From positions 1 to 23,275 of the forward strand of contig URRW01000036.1 in NCBI GenBank assembly GCA_900550285.1: a stretch of DNA of 23,275 bases. The letters are read 5' to 3'. Position 1 is the stretch's first letter, and the number at the start of each line of letters is the position of its first letter. The notes under the pieces were generated by a model. The model saw nothing but the letters and a program-made list of their open reading frames with translations, was not told where the DNA came from and did not search any database. Shown one piece after another: positions 1 through 6,736 of this stretch. A program made the translations under genes and the position numbers. Source of the stretch: an uncultured Lachnospiraceae bacterium (GTDB lineage Bacteria > Bacillota > Clostridia > Lachnospirales > Lachnospiraceae).

Positions 1-761
1 AAATGAAGCTCGCTGTCATAGCCGCAGAGGGAGGCGATATGGTGCACGGTCATGTCGCTTTGCCGCAGGTACATCTGCGCCAGCTCGATCCGGGCAAAAA
101 TGATGTCGCTGCGGCAGGAAATATCAAAATACTGTTTATACAGATGCTGAAAATGAGAAAGGCTGATATTTAACTCTGCGGCGAGCGCTTCAAGATCCCA
201 CGGAAACGCGGGATCATTGTAAATGCGGGCGCGCAGATGGGAAAAACGGATATAAAAGGAGGCTGCCTCTTCGGAACGGGCGGCTTTTTTTGGTGGAAAA
301 GCCGGTTCGGGAAGAGAGCGGCGCGCGGTTTCCTGCGACAGCGTCATGAGCAGTGTTTTTAAAAGCTGATCCATGATTTCCGCGTGATATTCCCCGGCAG
401 AGCGGAAGGAACGGCACAGCAGGGACATGCAGGCACAGAGCCGGGAAAAATCTTCCGGATAGAGCGGGACGCCGAGGGGGATGGAAAGGGAGGAAAGAAA
501 ACGGCAGGTTTCCGGATCGGCGGCGGAAAAATGCAGCCAGTCGTCGCAGTAGCCCGCCTGATCGCGGCCATAGTGGACGGGCATACCGGGGGCGTACAGG
601 ATCGCCATGCCGGGAAGGACTGGGATTTTTTGGGAATCGCAGATAAACCATGCATCGCTTTTGACCAGCAGTAAAAGCCAGTCCGGGGAACCGTTTTTAT
701 GTTCGATATTACAGGGGGCGGCATGGTGGGAATCGTGGCCGCAGTAGCTGACAGTAAGCAT
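1..761 (-). CDS. AraC-family transcriptional regulator, C-terminus cut by window edge
   Basis: The ATG at 761-759 is preceded by a strong AGGAGG site, and the frame stays open for 253 codons to the left window edge, so the C-terminal end of the protein is missing. Residues about 25-80 have the short beta-strand and glycine/proline pattern of an AraC-type cupin ligand domain (VLPGMAILYAPG at 48-59). Residues about 187-253 form the first helix-turn-helix and the start of the second (ALAAELNISLSHFQHLYKQ, then MTVHHIASLCGYDSE) of an AraC/XylS DNA-binding domain. The gene is divergent from the GH88 hydrolase with about 135 bp between starts, which suggests that it controls that gene; this is inferred from position. 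No signal peptide or membrane segment is visible. The family assignment is secure, but the ligand is unknown. Confidence 0.85.
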   Translation of the reverse strand, partial: MLTVSYCGHDSHHAAPCNIEHKNGSPDWLLLLVKSDAWFICDSQKIPVLPGMAILYAPGMPVHYGRDQAGYCDDWLHFSAADPETCRFLSSLSIPLGVPLYPEDFSRLCACMSLLCRSFRSAGEYHAEIMDQLLKTLLMTLSQETARRSLPEPAFPPKKAARSEEAASFYIRFSHLRARIYNDPAFPWDLEALAAELNISLSHFQHLYKQYFDISCRSDIIFARIELAQMYLRQSDMTVHHIASLCGYDSELH

Positions 762-837
762 GATAACCTCCTGAAAATTTGCAGAAAAGATCAGTATGGG
801 AACAGTTTAAGCCATAGGCGCGGAAGCGTCAAGCATG

Positions 838-843
838 TATAAT
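838..843 (+). promoter_or_regulatory. Putative -10 box upstream of GH88
   Basis: A perfect TATAAT lies in the short divergent region between the AraC regulator and the GH88 gene. I see no good TTGACA-like -35 element at 16-18 bp, as might be expected for an activator-dependent promoter. Transcription from here would begin near 850, downstream of the ATG at 846, which argues that the hydrolase starts at 885 or 897 instead. Confidence 0.35.
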
Positions 844-896
844 GGATGAACAGAGAAAAGGAAAACGTCCGAAAGGGCGCAGGAATGGAGACTAAG

Positions 897-2042
897 ATGA
901 ACGACTATAAAGCATGGGCGGATGAAGTGATCGGGAAGATCCGGGAAAAAATGGACTGGGTCAGCGAAAAAAATCAGGATAAGATTCCTTACACGACGGA
1001 TGAAAAAGGCAGTTATGACGACCTTTCCGGCTATTCGGAAAAAAATGGCGGCGATCTGGACTGGTGGACAAACGGTTTCTGGGGCGGCCTGATGTGGCTG
1101 ATGTATCAGGATACAAAGCAGGAAAAGTATGTCCGGATCGCGCGGGCTTCGGAGGAAAAGCTGAAGCAATGCTTCGGGAATTATTACGGGCTCCATCATG
1201 ACGTGGGCTTTATGTATCTGCCGACGGCAGCATATGATTACCGTCTGACCTGCAATGAAGAAGGGCGCAGGACGGCGCTGCATGCGGCGAATCTTTTGGC
1301 GGGACGCTTCAACCCGGCGGGGAATTTTATCCGCGCATGGAATGATTCTGCCTATGACGACACGAGAGGCTGGGCGATCATCGACTGCTTGATGAACCTT
1401 TCCCTTTTGTACTGGGCGTCGGAGGAGACGAAGGATCCCAGATACAGGCACATCGCGATGCGGCATGCGGATACGGCGATGAACGGCTTTGTGCGTCCCG
1501 ACGGGTCGGTATGCCATATCGTGGAATTTGACCCGGAGACGGGAGAACGGTTAAAAAGCCACGGCGGCCAGGGATACGGGCACGGCTCTTCCTGGACGAG
1601 AGGTCAGGGCTGGGCGATTTACGGCTTTATGGTAAGCTACCGCCATACCGGAAAGGACGAATATTTGCAGACCGCCAAAAAAGTGGCGCATTACTGCATG
1701 GCAAATCTGACGGAGTCCGGTCTGATCCCGGTGGATTTCAGACAGCCGCCGGAGCCGGCGTGGGAGGATAGCTGCGGCGCTGCGATCATTGCGGGCGGGC
1801 TTTTGGAGCTGGCAGACTGCGTGCCCGAGGCAGAACAGGAAATGTACCGTCGGGCGGCGTTTCGGATTCTGGACGCGCTGTACCGGAAACGCTGCGATTT
1901 TTCGAGGGACTGCGACGCGATCGTGCAGAACTGCTCGGCGTCGTATCATGCGGACAGGCATCACATTACGATGGTCTATGCGGATTACTTTTTTGCAGAG
2001 GCGGTGTATAAGCTGAGAGGCGGGTTAAAGTCCTGCTTTTAA
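897..2042 (+). CDS. Unsaturated glucuronyl hydrolase, glycoside hydrolase family 88
   Basis: The enzyme releases the 4,5-unsaturated uronic acid from the non-reducing end of oligosaccharides made by polysaccharide lyases. The frame is open from an ATG at 846, but GGAG sits six bases before the ATG at 897, so I take 897 (381 aa); 885 is also possible. Family motifs are WWTNGFWGG, LHHDVGFMYLPTA, IIDCLMNL and HGGQGYGHGSSWTRGQGW. Counting from 897, D102 and D163 are 61 residues apart, like the catalytic pair D88/D149 recalled for Bacillus sp. GL1 UGL, and H207 and Q225 fall at the equivalents of H193 and Q211. There is no signal peptide, so it should act on imported oligosaccharides in the cytoplasm. 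Its product rearranges to the KduI substrate, matching the operon downstream. The natural substrate (chondroitin, hyaluronan, heparin or other) cannot be told from sequence. Confidence 0.92.
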   Translation: MNDYKAWADEVIGKIREKMDWVSEKNQDKIPYTTDEKGSYDDLSGYSEKNGGDLDWWTNGFWGGLMWLMYQDTKQEKYVRIARASEEKLKQCFGNYYGLHHDVGFMYLPTAAYDYRLTCNEEGRRTALHAANLLAGRFNPAGNFIRAWNDSAYDDTRGWAIIDCLMNLSLLYWASEETKDPRYRHIAMRHADTAMNGFVRPDGSVCHIVEFDPETGERLKSHGGQGYGHGSSWTRGQGWAIYGFMVSYRHTGKDEYLQTAKKVAHYCMANLTESGLIPVDFRQPPEPAWEDSCGAAIIAGGLLELADCVPEAEQEMYRRAAFRILDALYRKRCDFSRDCDAIVQNCSASYHADRHHITMVYADYFFAEAVYKLRGGLKSCF

Positions 2043-2061
2043 AACAGAAACGGGAAGCCGG

Positions 2062-2109
2062 AAAAAAACGGTCCGGATTGCATTTGAGGCAGTCCGGGCC
2101 GTTTTTTTT
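2062..2109. terminator. Bidirectional intrinsic terminator between GH88 and AraC regulator
   Basis: A ten-base-pair stem (2068-2077 with 2093-2102, one G-U pair) is flanked by an A tract on the left (2062-2068) and a run of eight T on the right (2102-2109). It sits between two convergent genes and can stop transcription from both sides. Confidence 0.9.
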
Positions 2110-2114
2110 GCTTC

Positions 2115-2972
2115 CTAGGAATTAAACTGGGCGTATTTTTTCGGGGAGATCCCCACCGCCTTCGTGAACGCCTTCAAAAAATTGCTGTAGTCGTTAAACC
2201 CGCATTTTTCACAGGTTTCGCTGACGGAGCAGCCCTCGGAAAGCAGCGATTTTGACAGGGTAATGCGCTTGGCGGTAATGTATTTGTTGATCGTCATGCC
2301 CGTGGTGGATTTAAAGATCCGGCACAGGTAAGAGGGGCTTAAATAAAAATGCCCGGACAGATCCTCAATCGTCAGCGGATTCTGGATATTCTGGTTGATG
2401 TAGCTTAAAATATCGTCCACCTGACTGTGGTAGGAAACTTCTGGAAGGTCTGCTTCCGATTTGCCGTGGCGCAGAAAGACGCGGTTTAAGAAAACCATCA
2501 TTTCGGCAAAGACCGAACGCTCGACGATGTCAGCCCCGTATCCGGAAGCGGAAACGAGCCGGTGGATAAAATAAATGAACCGCTTCTGCTCCTCGTCAGA
2601 CAGCGCCGTCCGGTGCGGGGACGGGAGATTGCGGACGCTGAAGCAGGCGTTTAAGTCGGTGTCCGGCGTGGACAGCCCTTTTAAATAGTCCGGATAAATG
2701 GACAAAACGATGCGTTCATGCACCTGCTGGTCAATCTGGGTCAGATAATGGCTCTCAAACTGGTTGATGAAAAAAAGATCGCCGGGGCGGATGTCATAAA
2801 AGCGGTTGTCGATCAGAAATTGCTTGCCGCCGGAAATGGAAAAATAGATCTCATAGCTGTCATGGATGTGCATGGACATCGGCTTTTCATCATTATATAA
2901 ATGCGCGACGGCAAAGGATCTGGTGTCGAGACATTCCTGAATCGCCATTTTGCAGGATGAATATTCTTTCAT
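2115..2972 (-). CDS. AraC-family transcriptional regulator, likely regulator of the KDG operon
   Basis: This 285-aa protein has an N-terminal AraC-type cupin domain with the HIHDSYEIYFSISGG signature (H35, H37) and the IRPGDLFFIN strand, then a C-terminal double helix-turn-helix at about 185-282 (LTIEDLSGHFYLSPSYLCRIFK, then SVSETCEKCGFNDYSNFLKAFTK, ending in GISPKKYAQ). GGAGG stands before the ATG. It is divergent from kduI, with a 231-bp intergenic region that holds two inverted repeats and both promoters. By position I infer that it senses an uronate intermediate and controls the kduI operon and possibly GH88; the sequence shows no ligand. Length and domain order are normal for the family. 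Confidence 0.88.
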   Translation of the reverse strand: MKEYSSCKMAIQECLDTRSFAVAHLYNDEKPMSMHIHDSYEIYFSISGGKQFLIDNRFYDIRPGDLFFINQFESHYLTQIDQQVHERIVLSIYPDYLKGLSTPDTDLNACFSVRNLPSPHRTALSDEEQKRFIYFIHRLVSASGYGADIVERSVFAEMMVFLNRVFLRHGKSEADLPEVSYHSQVDDILSYINQNIQNPLTIEDLSGHFYLSPSYLCRIFKSTTGMTINKYITAKRITLSKSLLSEGCSVSETCEKCGFNDYSNFLKAFTKAVGISPKKYAQFNS

Positions 2973-3041
2973 TGCATTTCCTCCGCAGATTTACGGACGC
3001 GTCGGGAGCGCTGCAGACGCCCGGCGCCCTTTTCTATCCCT

Positions 3042-3071
3042 ACTTTAGCCTATCGGTTCAAAAAATGCAAG
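3042..3071 (-). promoter_or_regulatory. Putative promoter of the second AraC regulator
   Basis: On the minus strand TTGCAT (3071-3066) is followed after 18 bases by TAAAGT (3047-3042). The match is moderate. The -35 element overlaps the inverted repeat TGCAA-N5-TTGCA at 3067-3081, which would fit autoregulation. Confidence 0.3.
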
Positions 3072-3081
3072 TTTTTTGCAA
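3067..3081. promoter_or_regulatory. Inverted repeat, candidate operator
   Basis: TGCAA and TTGCA form a perfect five-base inverted repeat separated by five bases. It lies between the divergent promoters of the AraC regulator and kduI. An operator role is inferred only from position and symmetry. Confidence 0.3.
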
Positions 3082-3111
3082 AGGAATCCAAAGTAAATTG
3101 AAAATACTGCT

Positions 3112-3120
3112 GATATAATA
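3112..3120 (+). promoter_or_regulatory. Extended -10 promoter of the kduI operon
   Basis: TGATATAAT is an exact extended -10 element (TGnTATAAT). No canonical -35 element is seen at 17 bases, which an extended -10 can tolerate, especially with an activator. Transcription would start near 3127, leaving a leader of about 77 bases before the kduI ATG. Confidence 0.6.
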
Positions 3121-3161
3121 CAGAATATAAAGAGAAGAAACCGTACATAACGCAAAATGTT

Positions 3162-3177
3162 TTGTGACAATTCACAA
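3162..3177. promoter_or_regulatory. Palindrome TTGTGA-CAAT-TCACAA in the kduI leader, candidate operator
   Basis: A perfect six-base inverted repeat with a four-base spacer lies about 35 bases downstream of the predicted kduI start site. The placement suits a roadblock repressor. The spacing is shorter than in a CRP site (TGTGA-N6-TCACA), so I do not call it CRP. The binding protein is unknown. Confidence 0.4.
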
Positions 3178-3203
3178 CGGCAGTGAAAGAATGGAGGACG
3201 GAC

Positions 3204-4067
3204 ATGGAAGTAAGGACAGCGGCATCCCCGAAGGATGTCAGATATTATGACACACAGCGGCTCCGGGAGGAATTTCTTATTCAGGGGCTGTTTTGCAAGG
3301 ACGAGATCAAGCTGGTATACAGCCATATCGACCGGATCATCACGGGAGCGGCGACCCCGGCAGAGAAAAAGCTGGAGCTGACGGCGGGTAAGGAGCTGCG
3401 CGCAGCGTATTTTCTGGAACGGCGTGAGCTGGGGATCATCAACATCGGCGGCGCGGGAACCGTAACGGTGGACGGAAAAGCTTACCATGTGGAGCACAAG
3501 GACGGCATGTATGTGGGCAGAGGCTCCAAAGAGATTACCTTTGCCAGCGACGATACAGAAAATCCGGCGAAGTTTTACTTAAATTCCACCCCGGCGCACA
3601 CGGCGTATCCGACCGTCCTCATTAAAAGGGAAGGAAAGCCGGAGGAAGGCGTCGTGATCATCAAGGAGGAAAACAAGGTTGCCTGCGGCTGTCTCGAGGA
3701 GGCAAACGACCGCGTGATCAACAAATACATCCTGCCCGGTCAGGTGGAGAGCTGTCAGCTCGTGATGGGCATGACCGCCTTAAAGCCCGGCAGCGTCTGG
3801 AACACGATGCCGTGCCATACCCATGACAGAAGGATGGAGGTTTATCTGTACTTTGACATGCCCGAGGATGCGTTTGTGATGCACTACATGGGCGAACCGA
3901 CGGAGACGCGCCACATCGTGATGCGCAATGAGGAGGCAGTGATCTCCCCGAGCTGGTCGATCCATTCCGGCTGCGGTTCCAGAGCCTACACCTTTATCTG
4001 GGGCATGTGCGGCGAAAATCAGGAATTTACCGATATGGACGGCGTAGACAACAAGGATTTGAGATAA
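3204..4067 (+). CDS. kduI: 5-dehydro-4-deoxy-D-glucuronate (DKI) isomerase
   Basis: KduI converts 5-keto-4-deoxyuronate (4-deoxy-L-threo-5-hexosulose uronate), formed from the unsaturated uronate released by GH88, to 3-deoxy-D-glycero-2,5-hexodiulosonate. The frame is open from a GTG at 3183, but GGAGG sits six bases before the ATG at 3204, and family members start with the matching EVR-ASPKDV sequence, so I use 3204 (287 aa; E. coli KduI is 278). The cupin metal ligands are present: H205 and H207 in CHTHD, E212, and H254 in WSIHSG, with the same spacing as H196/H198/E203/H245 of the E. coli enzyme. It is the first gene of a five-gene plus-strand operon led by an extended -10 promoter. The assignment is firm. 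Confidence 0.95.
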   Translation: MEVRTAASPKDVRYYDTQRLREEFLIQGLFCKDEIKLVYSHIDRIITGAATPAEKKLELTAGKELRAAYFLERRELGIINIGGAGTVTVDGKAYHVEHKDGMYVGRGSKEITFASDDTENPAKFYLNSTPAHTAYPTVLIKREGKPEEGVVIIKEENKVACGCLEEANDRVINKYILPGQVESCQLVMGMTALKPGSVWNTMPCHTHDRRMEVYLYFDMPEDAFVMHYMGEPTETRHIVMRNEEAVISPSWSIHSGCGSRAYTFIWGMCGENQEFTDMDGVDNKDLR

Positions 4068-4118
4068 GAAACAGAGATTCGGGACAAGAAACAGAGATTT
4101 AATATAAAAAACAGGATT
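4066..4118 (+). repeat. Short tandem repeat between kduI and kduD
   Basis: AAGAAACAGAGATT occurs at 4066-4079 and again exactly 20 bases later at 4086-4099, and a degraded third copy follows at about 4106-4118. The first copy overlaps the kduI stop codon. It looks like local duplication of the intergenic sequence and has no evident function. Confidence 0.6.
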
Positions 4119-4138
4119 ATGACAAGGAGGACATTATC

Positions 4139-4945
4139 ATGGCATTTTCAATGAAGGATTTTTCCCTGGAAGGCAAGATCGCGCTGATCACAGGCGCATC
4201 CTACGGCATCGGCATGGCGATCGCAAAGGCTTACGCGGCGGCGGGCGCGACGATCTGCTTTAACGACATCAAGCAGGAGCTGGTGGACAAGGGGCTTGCC
4301 GCTTACGAAGAGGCGGGCATTGAGGCGCACGGCTATGTGTGCGACGTGACCGACGAAGCGGCGGTACAGGACATGGTTGCAAAGATTGAAAAAGAGGTGG
4401 GCGTGATCGACATCCTCGTAAACAACGCGGGCATTATCAAGAGAATCCCGATGTGCGACATGACGGCGGAGCAGTTCCGTCAGGTCATCGACGTGGATTT
4501 AAACGCGCCGTTTATCGTATCGAAGGCAGTCATCCCTTCCATGATCAAAAAAGGACACGGCAAGATCATCAACATCTGCTCCATGATGAGCGAGCTGGGA
4601 CGCGAGACGGTTTCCGCATATGCGGCGGCAAAGGGCGGCTTAAAGATGCTGACCAGAAACATCGCGTCCGAATACGGCGAGTACAACATCCAGTGCAACG
4701 GCATCGGGCCCGGCTACATCGCAACGCCCCAGACCGCGCCGCTTCGTGAGATCCAGCCGGACGGCAGCCGCCATCCCTTCGACCAGTTCATCATCGCAAA
4801 GACGCCTGCGGCAAGATGGGGAGAGACGGAGGATCTGCAGGGACCTGCGGTATTCCTTGCATCCGATGCGTCGGATTTCGTAAACGGCCATGTGCTGTAT
4901 GTGGACGGCGGCATTTTGGCTTACATCGGCAAGCAGCCCCAGTAA
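4139..4945 (+). CDS. kduD: SDR-family 2-dehydro-3-deoxy-D-gluconate 5-dehydrogenase (KduD-type; also annotated as gluconate 5-dehydrogenase)
   Basis: In this context the enzyme reduces the KduI product (3-deoxy-2,5-hexodiulosonate) to 2-keto-3-deoxygluconate with NAD(P)H. This 268-aa classical short-chain dehydrogenase shows TGASYGIG at 18-25 for the cofactor, NNAG at 95-98, the catalytic tetrad N122, S148, Y161 and K165 (YAAAK), and a C-terminal NGHVLYVDGG. The acidic residue after the second strand (ND at 42-43) points to NAD(H) preference, which is only an inference. AAGGAGG precedes the ATG. Sequence alone does not separate KduD from gluconate 5-dehydrogenase (IdnO/Gno); its place between kduI and kdgA favours KduD. 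Confidence 0.85.
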   Translation: MAFSMKDFSLEGKIALITGASYGIGMAIAKAYAAAGATICFNDIKQELVDKGLAAYEEAGIEAHGYVCDVTDEAAVQDMVAKIEKEVGVIDILVNNAGIIKRIPMCDMTAEQFRQVIDVDLNAPFIVSKAVIPSMIKKGHGKIINICSMMSELGRETVSAYAAAKGGLKMLTRNIASEYGEYNIQCNGIGPGYIATPQTAPLREIQPDGSRHPFDQFIIAKTPAARWGETEDLQGPAVFLASDASDFVNGHVLYVDGGILAYIGKQPQ

Positions 4946-4982
4946 TGCAGCCCATTGCTGACGGCAGAAAGGACGGAGCAAA

Positions 4983-5777
4983 ATGGCACAGTTAACCATA
5001 AAAATCCTTCACAGCGACGGAACGGAGGCGTGCAGCAGCAGCGGGGAAGACCGGGTTTGTCTGGTCTTTTCCGGAGAATATCGGGAGGGGGACGCGGTCG
5101 TTTTAGAAACCTCCGAAAAAAATCTTCATCTGCTATTCCAGCCGGACGACGCTCTGGGCGCATCCCTCGTTTATCTGACGGAAAACAGCCTGCGCTATGA
5201 CGTTCCCTTCGGGGAGAAAAAGGTCTGCTATTCGCCGAAAATTTTTACCGGATCCATGCACTATCTGTATGCGCGTCTGGCGACCGGGGAGGAGATCGGC
5301 GCTTACCGGAATCTGGCGCTGAACGCGGCAGACCAGCACGGAGAAACCCATTGCTATCCCCATGCTTCGGCAAACGTGGAGACGAGGGGCGAGTCGGTGT
5401 TTGCGGCAAGAAACGCCATCGACGGCGTGGTGGAAAACCGCTCCCACGGCATCTGGCCCTATTCCTCATGGGGCATCAACCGCGATCCTGACGCGTGTTT
5501 TAAGCTGGAATTTGGCAGGGAAGTGGAAATTGACAAAATCGTGCTTTATACCCGGGCGGATTTCCCGCACGACAGCTGGTGGACACAGGCGACCTTCACG
5601 TTTTCCGACGGCACGGCAATCGACTTCCCGATGGAAAAAAGCGAAAAGCCCCATGTGTGCGCCTTTGAAAAAAAGCGCGTAAGCTGGCTGACCTTTGACC
5701 GGCTGATCAAGGCGGACGATCCTTCGCCCTTCCCGGCGCTGTCCCAGATCGAAGTATACGGAAAGGAAGTACAATGA
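4983..5777 (+). CDS. Cytoplasmic protein with F5/8 type C (discoidin)-like carbohydrate-binding domain
   Basis: This 264-aa protein has no signal peptide or membrane segment. Residues 1-105 look like a beta-rich domain I do not recognise. Residues about 108-262 carry the marks of an F5/8 type C/CBM32-like sandwich: NLALNA at 110-115, ARNAIDG at 142-148, SSWGINRDPDACFKLEFG at 161-178, VEIDKIVLYTR at 181-191 and the closing ALSQIEVYG at 252-260. GGAG lies four bases before the ATG, and its stop overlaps the start of kdgA (ATGA), so the two are translationally coupled. Such modules usually sit in secreted glycanases; inside the cytoplasm between kduD and kdgA its role is unknown. It might bind an intermediate, act as an accessory subunit, or be an enzyme with a discoidin fold. 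Confidence 0.65.
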   Translation: MAQLTIKILHSDGTEACSSSGEDRVCLVFSGEYREGDAVVLETSEKNLHLLFQPDDALGASLVYLTENSLRYDVPFGEKKVCYSPKIFTGSMHYLYARLATGEEIGAYRNLALNAADQHGETHCYPHASANVETRGESVFAARNAIDGVVENRSHGIWPYSSWGINRDPDACFKLEFGREVEIDKIVLYTRADFPHDSWWTQATFTFSDGTAIDFPMEKSEKPHVCAFEKKRVSWLTFDRLIKADDPSPFPALSQIEVYGKEVQ

Positions 5778-6724
5778 TGAACGACGTATTACAGCGGATT
5801 TATGAGATCGGCATTGTGCCGGTCATTGCGATAGATGACGCTAACAAAGCGGTTCCCCTTGCAAAAGCGCTGGTGCGCGGAGGGCTTCCGGCGGCAGAGG
5901 TAACCTTTCGGACGGCGGCTGCGGAGGAAGCGATCCGGAAAATCCGCGCGGAAGTGCCGGAAATGCTCGTGGGCGCGGGGACTGTCCTGACAAAGGAGCA
6001 GGCGGACCGGGCGATCGAAGCGGGCGTCCAGTTTATCGTCAGCCCCGGTTTTAACCCGGAAATTACAAAATATGTGACCGGCAAAGGGATGCTGATGATG
6101 CCCGGCACGGCGACGCCCGGCGAGATGGAGCAGGCGATGGCGCTGGGGCTTTCGGTTGTGAAATTTTTCCCGGCGGAGCAAAACGGCGGCGTGGCAAAGC
6201 TCAAAGCGGTGGCAGGACCTTATCAGAACCTGCGCTGGATGCCGACGGGCGGCGTGAACGAAAAAAATCTTCTGGACTACTTATCCTTCAATAAGATCAT
6301 CGCCTGCGGCGGCACATGGATGGTTAAAAAGGACATGATTGAAGCAGAGGACTGGGACGGGATCGAGCGGCTGACAAGGCAGGCGGTACAGACGATGTTT
6401 GGATTTGAGCTTGCCCATATCGGGATCAATGCGGAAAATGAGGACGAGGCGAAAAAAACGGCGGCGCTGTTTGGAGCGATGTTCGGATTTCCCGTTCAGG
6501 AAGGAAACGCCAGCATTTTTGCCGGGGAAAAAGAGATTGAGATCATGAAGAAGCCTTTTTATGGGAAAAACGGGCACATTGCGATCCGGACGAACACGCT
6601 TCCGCGGGCGATTGCGTATTTTAAGGCGCGGGGCTTTGCATTCCGGGAAGAGACGGTGACAGACAAGGCGGCATATTTTGCGGATGAGATCGGCGGATTT
6701 GCGGTTCATCTGCTGCAGAAATAA
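5774..6724 (+). CDS. kdgA: KDPG aldolase fused to a C-terminal VOC/glyoxalase-like domain
   Basis: Residues 1-210 are a class I 2-dehydro-3-deoxyphosphogluconate (and 4-hydroxy-2-oxoglutarate) aldolase that splits KDPG into pyruvate and glyceraldehyde-3-phosphate. E42 and R46 (AEVTFRT), VGAGTVL at 66-72, SPGFNP at 90-95 and the Schiff-base lysine K130 (VVKFFPAE) match E45, R49 and K133 of E. coli Eda with a constant offset of three. Typical Eda is about 213 aa; this protein has 316. Residues about 212-316 have the beta-alpha-beta-beta-beta pattern of a vicinal oxygen chelate module (AHIGINAENEDEA, KEIEIMKK, NGHIAIRTN, GGFAVHLLQ), with H215, E256, H268 and H312 as possible metal ligands. The start overlaps the stop of the gene before. 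The aldolase call is firm; the activity of the added domain is unknown. Confidence 0.92.
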   Translation: MMNDVLQRIYEIGIVPVIAIDDANKAVPLAKALVRGGLPAAEVTFRTAAAEEAIRKIRAEVPEMLVGAGTVLTKEQADRAIEAGVQFIVSPGFNPEITKYVTGKGMLMMPGTATPGEMEQAMALGLSVVKFFPAEQNGGVAKLKAVAGPYQNLRWMPTGGVNEKNLLDYLSFNKIIACGGTWMVKKDMIEAEDWDGIERLTRQAVQTMFGFELAHIGINAENEDEAKKTAALFGAMFGFPVQEGNASIFAGEKEIEIMKKPFYGKNGHIAIRTNTLPRAIAYFKARGFAFREETVTDKAAYFADEIGGFAVHLLQK

Positions 6725-6736
6725 AGGAGAACATTC

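Noticed and set aside
807..1517. 236-aa open frame on the minus strand
   Set aside because: It lies antisense within the GH88 gene, has no ribosome binding site or family resemblance, and GH88 has its catalytic residues in the other strand.
3162..3177. CRP-like site upstream of kduI
   Set aside because: The half sites resemble TGTGA/TCACA, but the spacer is four bases rather than six, and classical CRP control is not expected in Clostridia.
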